From: Hyphomicrobium_A sp963817485
GTDB lineage: Bacteria > Pseudomonadota > Alphaproteobacteria > Rhizobiales > Hyphomicrobiaceae
Direction: 5' to 3'
DNA length: 64,000 nucleotides
NCBI GenBank assembly: GCA_963817485.1
Contig: CAWFOR010000005.1
Coordinates: 310,001-374,000 of the forward strand
Numbering within the stretch: position 1 is the first letter of the stretch; each line of letters opens with the position of its first letter. A program made the position numbers and the translations under genes. Under the pieces are notes generated by a model. That model saw nothing but the letters and a program-made list of their open reading frames with translations, was not told the origin of the DNA and did no database searches. Positions 20,904 to 31,225 of this stretch are shown here, one piece after another.

Positions 20904-21166
20904 CGGCGCGTCCGATCATCGACTCGGGCTGCTGCGGCATCCGACTCAAGGCATAGCGGAAGCGGGCGTACGGGAAAATGCTCCAGATCGCCGTTCGACA
21001 TTTGCGTTCAGCGGGCAATTCCGGTGATCGTTCTGCCGTCTCAACGATCGCGCAGTGCGGCCGATCCAATTTTATGGATTTGGATTCCCTGCGTTGCGGC
21101 AACGACGATGTCGATGGGGTGCCAAACTCGCATTGCCAGGAGAAGAACGCCTGCGGTGGCGGGGGT
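20904..21166. other. gap between bamD and ligA, where recN normally lies
   Basis: In Agrobacterium and many relatives recN sits between bamD (comL) and ligA. Here only 263 bp remain and no RecN motif is visible in any frame. The gap is less GC-rich than its flanks and shares a 17-base string (AATTCCGGTGATCGTTC at 21017-21033) with 447-463, next to the broken KAP gene. Confidence 0.55.
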
Positions 21167-22189
21167 TTAAGTGCGCGGGCCGCCGAGCATCGAGGCCTCG
21201 GGTCCGCCGAGTGTCGACGGCGGGGCCGGCCCCACAGGCGTCCACGGGTCGGGGCCCTTCTGCTGCGCGGGGGGCGCCGCCACAGGTGGGGCGGCGGGCG
21301 GCGGCTGCGTCGCAGCCGGCTGTACCTTCTTCGATGACGAGCCGAAGATGCTCGCAAACCAGGAGCTGCTGGTCGCGTTGGGCTGCAGACCCTCCTTCTG
21401 CAGCAGCGCGTACGATTCCTTGTACCAGCTCGAGTTGGGGAAGTTGTGCCCCAGCACGGCTGCCGCGTTCTGGGCTTCCGAGGCGATGCCGAGCGACATA
21501 TAGGCCACGGTGAGCCGGTAGAGCGCCTCCTCGACGTGGGCGGTCGTCTGGTAGTCGGTGACGACCGTCTTGAAGCGGTTGATCGCCGCCACCGGATTGT
21601 TGTGCTGCATGTAGTAGCGACCGACGTTCATCTCCTGCGCCGCCAGCGTGTCCATGCACAGGCGGATGCGGTTGTCGGCGTTGCGGGCGTACTCGCTGTC
21701 GGGGTAGCGCGTCTTGAGCGTCCTGAGCTCGGCGAGCGCCTTGCGGGTCGATTCCTGGTCGCGGTCGGCCTGGCCCATCTGGTCGAAGTAGGACGACGCG
21801 ATGATGAAGTGCGCGAGCGGCGCTTCCTTGGTGCCGGGATGCAGCGTGGTGTAGCGCTCGGCCGAGGCGATGGCCTCGGGCAGCTTGCCGTCCTTGTAGT
21901 AGGCGTAGGCCGCCATCACGATGGCGCGGCGCGCTTCCGGCGAATAGGGATGCTCGCGGTCCACATCCTCGAATTTCTTGGCGGCGGCGTCGAACTTGCC
22001 CTTGGTCATGAGCGCGTCGGCGTCGGCGAACATTTTCGACGGCGGATCGGGGTTCAACGCCGCGGTGGCGTCGCCGGAGGACGCGCACCCTGCGAGCGAA
22101 GCGAGAACGGCTGCGCAGGCGATGCCACGCACGAGCCCGCTGAGGACCCGCCGCACGCTCGAATTTTGCCTTGTCCCCTCGCGCCGCAT
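21167..22189 (-). CDS. bamD: outer membrane assembly lipoprotein BamD
   Basis: BamD is the essential lipoprotein partner of BamA in the beta-barrel assembly machine. A lipoprotein signal peptide ends in the lipobox LAGC with Cys35. TPR-type helical repeats follow (KMFADADALMTKGKFDAAAK, EDVDREHPYSPEARRA, YTTLHPGTKEAPLAHFIIAS, LKTRYPDSEYARNADNRI). After residue 290 there is a Pro/Ala/Gln-rich tail, common in alphaproteobacterial BamD and probably disordered. Total 340 residues. It lies 278 bases beyond lpxC on the same strand, the usual alphaproteobacterial order. Confidence 0.93.
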   Translation of the reverse strand: MRREGTRQNSSVRRVLSGLVRGIACAAVLASLAGCASSGDATAALNPDPPSKMFADADALMTKGKFDAAAKKFEDVDREHPYSPEARRAIVMAAYAYYKDGKLPEAIASAERYTTLHPGTKEAPLAHFIIASSYFDQMGQADRDQESTRKALAELRTLKTRYPDSEYARNADNRIRLCMDTLAAQEMNVGRYYMQHNNPVAAINRFKTVVTDYQTTAHVEEALYRLTVAYMSLGIASEAQNAAAVLGHNFPNSSWYKESYALLQKEGLQPNATSSSWFASIFGSSSKKVQPAATQPPPAAPPVAAPPAQQKGPDPWTPVGPAPPSTLGGPEASMLGGPRT

Positions 22190-22467
22190 GAGCCTGCTTT
22201 CTTATCGGTGCTCGTGGCTCAACGTACCCACCCGTCGTCGCGCACCCTTGGATTCCCCTTGGGCGCCACCCGTAGCACACGAAGAGACAGCGGCGAAACC
22301 ATCATCTCGGAGCTGTCCGCACCAGTTCTTTGGCTAGGCGGTGATTATGGTTGTTGTTTGGCTTTTTTGCTCGGCCGACGAGCCTCTTGGCTTGCCGTGT
22401 GGCACCCCGGAAACGAACGCGGCCCGCTCCAGGGAGCCGGCCGCGCCGCGAAATCCGATCTGTCGTA

Positions 22468-23403
22468 TTACTCGCCCGCCGCGACAGCGAACCCCATCTC
22501 GACCGGCGCCCGCTCGCGCACGCGCGGCGATTGGACGATGGTCCACGCCTCGGCATCGGCGAACAGGGCCTGCAGCACCATGGAGTTGAGGCGATGGCCG
22601 CCGCGGACCGAGCGATAGGCCGCCAGCAGCGGCTTGCCGGCAAGGGCGAGATCGCCCACCGCGTCGAGCATCTTGTGGCGCACGAACTCATCGGGATGAC
22701 GGAGGCCATCACGGTTCATGACCTTGTTCTCGCCGATGGCGATAGTGTTGTTGAGGTTGGCGCCGAGCGCGAGGCCGGCTTTCCAGAGGCGCTCCACATC
22801 GCTCATGAAGCCGAAGGTGCGGGCGCGGCAGATTTCGTTGCGGAAGATGCCGGGGCTCATCTCGTAGGAAACGCGCTGACGGCCGATGAGCGAGCAGGCG
22901 AAGTCGATTTCGACATCGAGGTGGAAGCCGGCGTGAGGCAGAAGCTCGCCCCAGCTATCGCCTTCCTCGACGCGGACCGGTTTCAGAACCTTGATGAACC
23001 GGCGCGGCGCGGAGAGTTCACGGAGCCCGACCTCGTCGATCAGCTCGACGAAAGGCGCCGCACTGCCGTCCATGATCGGCACTTCCTTGCTATCGATCTC
23101 GATGATGCAGTTATCGATCGCAAGGCCGCGCAGGGCGGCGAGAAGATGCTCGACCGTGCCAATGGTGACGCCGGTGTCGTTGCCGAGCACCGTGCATAGC
23201 GTCAGGTTCTTGACGTGGTCGACGTTGGCAGGAATTTCCGCGGCCACGCGGCCGCGCTTGGTGACAAGAAAACGGAGCCCAGTGTCGGCTGCTGCAGGAT
23301 GCAGGATAACCGATACTGGCGCTCCGCTGTGGACCCCCGTCCCTGTCACCTCGATCTCGCGCGCAATCGTGGTCTGTCGCGCGCCGATAAATCGATTCGA
23401 CAT
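22468..23403 (-). CDS. lpxC: UDP-3-O-acyl-N-acetylglucosamine deacetylase
   Basis: LpxC is the zinc deacetylase that commits UDP-GlcNAc to lipid A synthesis. The zinc ligands are visible: His86 in GTVEHLLAAL, and His243 and Asp247 in RHKMLDAVGDLAL, with Glu85 as general base and His270 in GGHRLN. The N-terminus (RQTTIAREIEVTGTGVHSG) and the MDGSAAPF loop are also standard. At 311 residues the length is normal. It follows ftsZ by 282 bases on the same strand, as in most proteobacteria. Confidence 0.95.
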   Translation of the reverse strand: MSNRFIGARQTTIAREIEVTGTGVHSGAPVSVILHPAAADTGLRFLVTKRGRVAAEIPANVDHVKNLTLCTVLGNDTGVTIGTVEHLLAALRGLAIDNCIIEIDSKEVPIMDGSAAPFVELIDEVGLRELSAPRRFIKVLKPVRVEEGDSWGELLPHAGFHLDVEIDFACSLIGRQRVSYEMSPGIFRNEICRARTFGFMSDVERLWKAGLALGANLNNTIAIGENKVMNRDGLRHPDEFVRHKMLDAVGDLALAGKPLLAAYRSVRGGHRLNSMVLQALFADAEAWTIVQSPRVRERAPVEMGFAVAAGE

Positions 23404-23685
23404 ATTGCGCCGTCCCTCGATGTCGTCTTGGCGACGGTAATCGGAATGTTCCCCGACCCCGTCCCACCCCCGGCGATTGTTCGCGTCCCAATTCGCGATC
23501 TGCGTTAACTTTCCTGGGCGTCTTTAGCGGCTGCGCCCTTGGAAGCGTGGGGACATCCCGAACAACGTCGTTAACAAAGTGAACGATACTCTCACCCCGA
23601 CAGGTGCGCCAAATCACGGTTTCTTACACTGTGTTACCGAACAACCACGCCTGGAAAACAAGGCTGAATCGGCCTCTTGGCGGGT

Positions 23686-25398
23686 CTAGCTGCGTTGGCG
23701 ATTGAATACCATCGGCAAGGGCGATTGCTCATCCACAACATCGTCGGGGTTCGAATCGCTATCCTGCTGCCACCAGCTCTGGCTGTCGACATGCGCACCG
23801 GGTCCGCGGTGCTGATCGTCATAATGGGAGGGAGCTTCCGGCTCCTGCGAGCGGCGCGCCCGACTCATCAGGCGCTGCAGCAAACCGCGCCGCGGCGCCT
23901 CCTCAGGCACCTCTCGTCCACTTGCAATGCGCGGTGCTGGCGGAGGGCTGACGTGAGCCGGCCCGACCTTGGCGCGGTACTCTCGCTGCGCGACCGGCGG
24001 GAAATCGTCGACGTCGGGCATGCGGCGCGCCGAGCGGCGGATGTCCGTCGGCGGCGCCGGGGTGAATTGCTCGGCCCGGCTCTGGGCAGCATCGCCCTCG
24101 TGTGCGGATGAGCGCGTGGCCGGCTGCGGCCACGCCGACGGCGAGAAGCCTTCCTCGATGACCACATTGCCCGGCGCGCGCCAAGTTTCCCGATGCGGCT
24201 CTCGATGCGGCTCGCGTTGCATCTGCTGCGCCACGCCGTTGGATGCAGGCACCGCAGGCGGCGTCTGCCGGCTCGCCTCGGGCCCGATTGCCTCCGTCAG
24301 GCGCCGCTTGATGTCGTCCTCGTCGGCGGAACGCGCATAGGCCGGTGCGGGCCGCTCGACGGGCGGCTGCGGCTGCGGGATGCGCCCACGCATATCGGCC
24401 GGACTGCGCGGCGTCTGCACCGCCGGTCCCTCGATGCGGGCCATGCCGGACGCGACGATAGAGACGCGCACGCGCTCACCCAGCGTCTCGTCGAAGGTGG
24501 CGCCGACGATGATGTTGGCTTCGGGATCGACCTCCTGGCGCACACGGCTCGCCGCCTCGTCCACCTCGTAGAGCGTCAGATTGCGGCCGCCGGTGATGGA
24601 CAGCAGCAGTCCGCGCGCACCGCGCAGCGAGACGTCGTCCAGGAGCGGGTTGGCGATGGCCTCCTCGGCGGCGATCGTCGCCCGCTGGTCGCCGGACGCC
24701 TCGCCCGTGCCCATGACAGCCGAGCCCATGCCGCTCATGACCGTGCGCACGTCCGCGAAATCGAGGTTGATGAGGCCTTCCTTGATGATGAGGTCGACGA
24801 TGCAGGCGACGCCCGAATAGAGCACCTGGTCGGCCAAAACGAAGGCTTCCGCGAAGGTCGTCTTCTCGTTGGCTATGCGAAACAGGTTCTGGTTGGGAAT
24901 GACGATCAGCGTATCGACGTGCTTGCGCACCTCTGCGATGCCGACCTCGGCGATGCGCATGCGGCGCGCGCCCTCGAAGTGGAACGGCTTCGTCACGATG
25001 CCGACCGTGAGGATGCCGAGCTCCTTGGCCACGCGCGCGATGACGCCCGCAGCACCCGTGCCGGTGCCGCCGCCCATGCCGGCGGCGATGAAGACCATGT
25101 GCGAACCGGCGATCTGCGTGCGGATGTCGTCGATCGCCTCCTCGGCCGCCGCCTCGCCGATTTCGGGGCGCGAGCCCGCGCCGAGCCCCTCGGTCAGGTT
25201 GACGCCGAGCTGCAGACGGTGCTCCGCGCTCGAAGTGGCAAGCGCCTGCGCGTCCGTGTTGGCGACGACGAAATCGACGCCTTCCAGCCCCGCGGCGATC
25301 ATGTTGTTGATGGCGTTGCACCCAGCGCCGCCGACACCGAGGACGGTGATCCGCGGCTTCAGATCCATGAGCTTGGGGAGCTGCAGCTTGATGCTCAT
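23686..25398 (-). CDS. ftsZ: cell division GTPase FtsZ
   Basis: FtsZ is the tubulin-like GTPase that forms the division ring. The GTPase domain shows ITVLGVGGAGCNAINNMI, ADTDAQAL-type loop (VVANTDAQAL), the tubulin signature GGGTGTGAA, and the T7 loop region LINLDFADVRTVM, all within residues 1-320. A linker of about 230 residues rich in Pro, Arg and Gln follows, long as in other alphaproteobacteria. The protein ends SPLPMVFNRQRS, which resembles but departs from the usual IPAFLRRQ-type C-terminal peptide that contacts FtsA. Total 570 residues; intact. Confidence 0.95.
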   Translation of the reverse strand: MSIKLQLPKLMDLKPRITVLGVGGAGCNAINNMIAAGLEGVDFVVANTDAQALATSSAEHRLQLGVNLTEGLGAGSRPEIGEAAAEEAIDDIRTQIAGSHMVFIAAGMGGGTGTGAAGVIARVAKELGILTVGIVTKPFHFEGARRMRIAEVGIAEVRKHVDTLIVIPNQNLFRIANEKTTFAEAFVLADQVLYSGVACIVDLIIKEGLINLDFADVRTVMSGMGSAVMGTGEASGDQRATIAAEEAIANPLLDDVSLRGARGLLLSITGGRNLTLYEVDEAASRVRQEVDPEANIIVGATFDETLGERVRVSIVASGMARIEGPAVQTPRSPADMRGRIPQPQPPVERPAPAYARSADEDDIKRRLTEAIGPEASRQTPPAVPASNGVAQQMQREPHREPHRETWRAPGNVVIEEGFSPSAWPQPATRSSAHEGDAAQSRAEQFTPAPPTDIRRSARRMPDVDDFPPVAQREYRAKVGPAHVSPPPAPRIASGREVPEEAPRRGLLQRLMSRARRSQEPEAPSHYDDQHRGPGAHVDSQSWWQQDSDSNPDDVVDEQSPLPMVFNRQRS

Positions 25399-25502
25399 CG
25401 TGCCCGCGCGCTCCTATCAGCCGCTCGACCGAGAACTTCAGGCATTCGGCCTCTCCCGCTCATGGCGCCGGGCGGATGCGCCTTCGACTTCTTGTGGCCC
25501 GA

Positions 25503-26774
25503 TCAACCGAAACCGGCCTTGAGCCATTGCCCGACGCGACCCAAATAACCTGCGCCCTCGGCGCCCCCGTACGCTCCAGTCTGCTCGCCCCCGGCCGCAG
25601 CCACGGCAAGAAGACCCGCTACTGTCGAGAACGCCGGACTGGTCACGCCCTGCGGCAACCCGCCAACCGGGTGGGGCCTGGCGACCCGAACGGGCCGGCC
25701 AAGCGTGTTGGCGGCAAACTCCCCGAGCCCGACGAGCCCGCTCGAACCACCGGTGAGCACCACGCGCTCGCCAGAGTAGGCACTGACACCCGCCTGCTCC
25801 ATCCGCTCGCGCACTAGACCGAGGATGTTGGCGACCCGCGGGCGGATGATGCCCGAAAGCTGCGCCTTCGTCGCACGGCCTCGGGCGCCTTCCTCCTCGC
25901 CCGTGAGCGCAAAGGAAAACACCTCGTGCTCGTCCGATTGAGCAGGGATCATTGTGCCATACAACGTCTTGATTCGCTCGGCCTCTGCAAGTGGCGTCTG
26001 CAATGCGTGCGCGATGTCGTGGGTGATGTGGTGGCCGCCCATGGGGACCGTCGCCGCGTGGATGAAATGGCCCTCGGCGAACGCCGCGACACCGGCCGTG
26101 CCCCCGCCGATATCGATGCAGGTGACCCCGAGGCGCCGCTCCTCCTCGCTGGTGGCGGCAATGGCGCTGGCGTAGGGCGCGGCGACGAGCGCGCGCACCG
26201 ACAGATAGCAGCGGTCGACGACGAGCAGGAGGTTGCGAACCGGGCCCTCGTCGGCGGCAACCGTGTGCAGGTCGGCTGCGAGACGCTCGGCCGCCATGCC
26301 GCGCGGATCGTTGCTGCCGGAGACGCCGTCGAGACGGAAGCCGATGCGGTTGAGATGTATCAGCGTCCGGCCGTCGCGCTCGGCATAGGAGCGTGCGGCC
26401 GCCATCAGCCGATCGACGTCCTCGGCCCGCACAACGCCACCCTCGATGTCTGCGGTGGCCGTGAAATTCGATGACTGCAGCCGTCCGCAAGACACCGATA
26501 CGAACACCTCCTCGAGCGTCACGTGCGCCATGCGCTCGGCCTGGGCGATGGTCGCGCGGATGGCGGCCTCCGACTCGGCGAGGTCGGTGATGACGCCGCC
26601 CTTCAAACCCTTCGAGCGCATGTGCCCGACGCCCAGCACCTTGGCGCGGGGGCCTGACCGCTGCCCCTCGGCGGGCTCCAGCGCAGCGATGAGGCAGGCG
26701 ATCTTGCTCGTGCCGATATCGAGCAGGCCGACGATGGCGGCGTTCCTGCCTTCAGGTCGTTCGCGGCTCAGCAT
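25503..26774 (-). CDS. ftsA: cell division protein FtsA
   Basis: FtsA is the actin-like ATPase that tethers FtsZ to the membrane. Seen: VGLLDIGTSKIACLIAALEP (phosphate 1), the SHS2-type insert region, TCIDIGGGTAGVAAF (phosphate 2), and VVLTGGSSGLVGLGEFA (adenosine loop). The final RVGQWLKAGFG is the expected amphipathic membrane-targeting helix. The ATG at 26774 (MLSRERPEG) gives 423 residues; the frame is open further upstream but there it overlaps ftsQ. It starts 17 bases after the ftsQ stop. Confidence 0.94.
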   Translation of the reverse strand: MLSRERPEGRNAAIVGLLDIGTSKIACLIAALEPAEGQRSGPRAKVLGVGHMRSKGLKGGVITDLAESEAAIRATIAQAERMAHVTLEEVFVSVSCGRLQSSNFTATADIEGGVVRAEDVDRLMAAARSYAERDGRTLIHLNRIGFRLDGVSGSNDPRGMAAERLAADLHTVAADEGPVRNLLLVVDRCYLSVRALVAAPYASAIAATSEEERRLGVTCIDIGGGTAGVAAFAEGHFIHAATVPMGGHHITHDIAHALQTPLAEAERIKTLYGTMIPAQSDEHEVFSFALTGEEEGARGRATKAQLSGIIRPRVANILGLVRERMEQAGVSAYSGERVVLTGGSSGLVGLGEFAANTLGRPVRVARPHPVGGLPQGVTSPAFSTVAGLLAVAAAGGEQTGAYGGAEGAGYLGRVGQWLKAGFG

Positions 26775-26791
26775 CGTCAATTTCTGGACCC

Positions 26792-27742
26792 CTAGCTTTG
26801 CGTGTTGGATGCGGTCTGCGCGCTGGCCCCGGGGCCGGCGGCGCGCACAGTGATGCGGCCGCGTGTGCGCAGGTCGATGATCAGATCGTGGCCGTCGAGC
26901 AGCTTGCCGAGGTCCTCCGACGACGACAGCCCGGCGAAGGCAACCGCCTCGCGGTCGACGCCGAGCTCCACCCTGACCCCGTTCTTGAAGCGCAGCGACC
27001 AGCGCCGGCCGCCAACGCGCTCGGCAACCTCGAAGCGCTCGGCGATGGCGGGGTAGCGGGCGAGCAGCTCGAGCAGCGCCTGGGCATGCTCGGGCGCGCC
27101 GTCGCCGGCAATGCGCGGCAGCTTCACGCGCGTGCCGGGCTTCAAGGCGGAGAGCACGCGGCCCGATGAATCGATGAGGATCTCCCGGCCCTCGTGCAGC
27201 CACAGCGCCGTCGGCTTGCGCTCGGTCACTCGGATTTCCAGCGCGCCTGGGATCTCGCGCGTGATGCTCGCCGTCTCGATCCACGGCAGCGCCTCGATGC
27301 GCCCGCGCGCGGCATTGCTGTGGAAGGTCAGGAGCGAGCGCGCGTTGGCGAGATCGAGCGCGTCGAAGATATCGGAATCGGGGGTGAAGCGCTGGCCGCT
27401 CAAGGCGACCTGGTCGATGCGCAGGCCGGTCCAGAACAGCACCTGATCGGCCTCGGGCAGCAGCGACATAGCTTCCCTCGTCTGACGCCCGGCATCGGTG
27501 AGCAGCGAGAAGGCGAGCGCGCCCGATAGCGCGGCAAAGACCGCGAGCCCGAGCTTGCGGCCAAGCGCGCGCCGACGCATCAGGCGGCGCGCCAACGGCG
27601 ACGGCGGGAGGGGGCCCAGTGAAGCTGCGCCATGAGCGGAGGGGAGGCTTTGAAGATCGTCGGGTGGGGCCGTAGAGGGGTTGGGCGCTGGTGCGTGTTG
27701 CACCCGCCACGAGGATTCAGCAACGCCCCCTACCTGTTGCAA
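26792..27742 (-). CDS. ftsQ: cell division protein FtsQ
   Basis: FtsQ is a bitopic inner membrane scaffold of the divisome. It has a cytoplasmic N-terminus of about 60 residues, one membrane segment (LGLAVFAALSGALAFSLL), a POTRA domain (IDQVALSGQRFTPDSDIFDA) and the FtsQ beta domain (PWIETASITREIPGALEIRV, ERKPTALW). It is 316 residues long and intact. Its start overlaps the end of ddlB by 13 bases. Confidence 0.92.
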   Translation of the reverse strand: MQQVGGVAESSWRVQHAPAPNPSTAPPDDLQSLPSAHGAASLGPLPPSPLARRLMRRRALGRKLGLAVFAALSGALAFSLLTDAGRQTREAMSLLPEADQVLFWTGLRIDQVALSGQRFTPDSDIFDALDLANARSLLTFHSNAARGRIEALPWIETASITREIPGALEIRVTERKPTALWLHEGREILIDSSGRVLSALKPGTRVKLPRIAGDGAPEHAQALLELLARYPAIAERFEVAERVGGRRWSLRFKNGVRVELGVDREAVAFAGLSSSEDLGKLLDGHDLIIDLRTRGRITVRAAGPGASAQTASNTQS

Positions 27743-28688
27743 CTCGCATCCTCGACCAAAAAGCGCACGAGCTCGCCGAATGACCAGCCCGCATGTTGTG
27801 CCAGCTCGGGTACCAAAGAGGTTTCCGTCATCCCCGGCTGGGTATTCACTTCAAGGCAGATCAACTCGCCCGCCCCATCGGCCCTGTCGTCGTAGCGAAA
27901 GTCCGCCCGCGCCGCGCCACGACAGCCAAGCGCCCGGCAGGCGGCCAACGTGTATTTCCGGACCAATTGGTAAACATCGGGTGAAATTTCGGCCGGAAGC
28001 ACATGCTTGGAGCCGCCGGCGGCGTATTTGGCCTCGTAGTCGTAGAAGGCGAGGCCCTTGAGCGGCACGATCTCGATCACGTCGCTGACGAAGTCGCCGA
28101 TGACGGCGCAGGTGAGCTCGCGGCCCGGGATGTAGCGCTCGACCATCACGATGTCGTCGGGGGCACCGCCCTGACCGATCACCTCCGGCGGGCGATTGGC
28201 ACCTTGCAGCACGATCACCACACCGACGCTCGAGCCTTCCGCCACCGGCTTCACAACATACGGCGGCTCCAGCACGTGGTGCTCGAGCGCCTGGCCGCGC
28301 GTCACCACTTCGGCGTCGGCGACGGGCACCCCGGCCGGGCCCATGACGTCTTTCGCCCGCTCCTTGTGCATGGCGAGTGCGGACGAGAGCACGCCCGAGT
28401 GCGTGTAGGGGATGCCGGCGCATTCGAGCACGCCCTGGATACAGCCGTCCTCGCCGAAGCGGCCGTGCAGCGCGTTGAAGCACACGTCGGGCTTGATCTC
28501 GGCGAGCTTCGCGGCCACGTCGCGGCCAACGTCGAGCGGGGTGACGCGATAGCCCTCGCTGGCAAGTGCGGCAGCAACGGCGGCGCCCGACCGCAGGCTC
28601 ACCTCGCGCTCGGCGGAAAGACCGCCCATCAGCACGGCAACGTGCTCGCGCGTGCGCTCGGGCGCTTTCCCGATACCGACCTGACCGA

Positions 28689-28692
<4 letters not shown>
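27730..28692 (-). CDS. ddlB: D-alanine--D-alanine ligase
   Basis: Ddl joins two D-alanines with ATP for the pentapeptide stem. ATP-grasp features are clear: HVAVLMGGLSAEREVSLRSG, FNALHGRFGEDGCIQGVLE, YTHSGVLSSALAMHKE, PPYVVKPVAEGSSVGV, and ICLEVNTQPGMTETSLVPE with the metal-binding Glu and Asn. The ATG at 28692 (MIGQVGIG) gives 320 residues and overlaps the murB stop by four bases. Confidence 0.95.
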
Positions 28693-29654
<962 letters not shown>

Positions 29655-29686
29655 CGGGCGCCTCCCCGGCGCGCATTCAGAACGCG

Positions 29687-31132
29687 CTAGTGTGCGCCGC
29701 CGGCGCGTCTCGGTTCCTGGTCATTGTTGCCGAGCCAATCGGGGAGCGCGTGCGCCCACTCGGTCGAAGTGCCGGCGCCGAGACACACGACCATATCGCC
29801 CGGCCGCAGCGTGCGGCGCAGGAGGGGAACAAGGTCGCGCGGGCTTTCGATGGAGGCGACCGCGGGGTGCCCCGCGCTGCGGATGCCTTCGGCGATGTAG
29901 TGGTGGTCGATGCCGTCGATGGGCGGCTCGCCGGCCGAGTAGAGCGGTGCCACGATGACGCTGTCGGCGTCGCGAAAACAGGCACAGAACTCGCCGAAGA
30001 GATCGTGCACGCGCGTGTAGCGGTGAGGCTCGAACACGGCGATGAGCCGTCCGCGAACACCCGGGCGCGCGGCCGCGAGCACGGCCGCGATCTCCGCCGG
30101 GTGATGGCCATAGTCGTCGTAGATTGCCGCGTCGTTCCAGGTACCGGTGAGCTCGAAGCGGCGCTTGACACCGCTGAACGTTGCGAGCGCCGCGCGGATC
30201 GCCTCGTCCGAGAGGCCGGCCTCGCTGCAGGCGGCAATCGCGGCGAGCGTGTTCAGGGCGTTGTGCTGACCGAGGATCGGCACCGTCAAGCCGCGGATCG
30301 CGCGCGCGCCACCGCGCACGCGCGCGCCAAGCTCGGCGTCGATCACGATGGAGCCGCGCTCGTAGCGCAGCGCGCGCAACTGGAGATCGGCCCCGCGCGT
30401 GGTGCCGTAGGTCAACAGCCGGCGGCCGTCGCGGCGCAATTCCAGCCGCTCGATCATGTCGCGCGCGACCGGATGGTCGATGCAGGTGACAGCGAGGCCG
30501 TAGAAGGGAATGTTGCGGAAGAAGGTCTCGAACTCCCGGTGCATGTTCTCGACCGAGCCAAAGTGGTCGAGGTGCTCGGGATCGATGTTGGTCACGATGC
30601 CAATCTCGGTCGGCAGGCGCACGAAGGTGCCATCGCTCTCGTCGGCCTCGACGATCATCCACTGGCCCTTGCCGAGGCGCGCGTTCGATCCCCATTGGTT
30701 GATGATACCGCCGGAGATCACGGTCGGATCGTATTTGCTCTCAGTGAAGACGTGGGCAATGAGCGAGGTCGTCGTCGTCTTGCCGTGCGTGCCGGTAACG
30801 GACACCGTCGAATAGAGGCGCATCAGCTCGGCGAGGATCTCGGCGCGGCGGATGACGGGCAAGCCCTTGGCGCGCGCCGCTTCCAGCTCCGGGTTGCCCG
30901 ACTTCACCGCGCTCGAGATGACGACGGAGCGGGCGCCGACCAGGTTGACCGGATCGTGCCCGATGAACACGCGCACGCCCTTCGCCCGCAGGCGGCGCAC
31001 GTTGGCGCTGTCCTTCTGGTCGCTGCCCTGGACCGAATAACCCTTGGCGAGCAGGATTTCGGCGATGGCGCTCATACCGATGCCGCCGATTCCGATGATG
31101 TGGAAGGTCCCGATCTCGCGGGGCATCTGCAT
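29687..31132 (-). CDS. murC: UDP-N-acetylmuramate--L-alanine ligase
   Basis: MurC adds the first stem residue, L-alanine, to UDP-MurNAc. Seen: the N-terminal HIIGIGGIGMSAIAEILLAK, the ATP loop GTHGKTTTTSLIAH, EADESDGTF, VTNIDPEHLDHFG and DDYGHHPAEIAAVL. The ATG at 31132 (MQMPREIG) is preferred over an in-frame start 20 codons earlier because GAGGGA precedes it. 481 residues; intact. 32 bases separate it from murB. Confidence 0.94.
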   Translation of the reverse strand: MQMPREIGTFHIIGIGGIGMSAIAEILLAKGYSVQGSDQKDSANVRRLRAKGVRVFIGHDPVNLVGARSVVISSAVKSGNPELEAARAKGLPVIRRAEILAELMRLYSTVSVTGTHGKTTTTSLIAHVFTESKYDPTVISGGIINQWGSNARLGKGQWMIVEADESDGTFVRLPTEIGIVTNIDPEHLDHFGSVENMHREFETFFRNIPFYGLAVTCIDHPVARDMIERLELRRDGRRLLTYGTTRGADLQLRALRYERGSIVIDAELGARVRGGARAIRGLTVPILGQHNALNTLAAIAACSEAGLSDEAIRAALATFSGVKRRFELTGTWNDAAIYDDYGHHPAEIAAVLAAARPGVRGRLIAVFEPHRYTRVHDLFGEFCACFRDADSVIVAPLYSAGEPPIDGIDHHYIAEGIRSAGHPAVASIESPRDLVPLLRRTLRPGDMVVCLGAGTSTEWAHALPDWLGNNDQEPRRAGGAH

Positions 31133-31225
31133 GGTTTTAGTTCCCTCGTCCCTCGTGCCGACGCCTAATGCCGCCAGCTTCGTGGCCCGCATATGGCGCC
31201 AGGGACCCCCTTCGGGGTTTGATCC

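Noticed and set aside
22370..22400. Hairpin GCTCG...CGAGC near a T run as a terminator for lpxC
   Set aside because: In the direction of lpxC transcription the hairpin is followed by A residues, not T.
24193..25548. 451-residue open frame antisense to ftsZ
   Set aside because: Same reason; its content is explained by codon bias of ftsZ.
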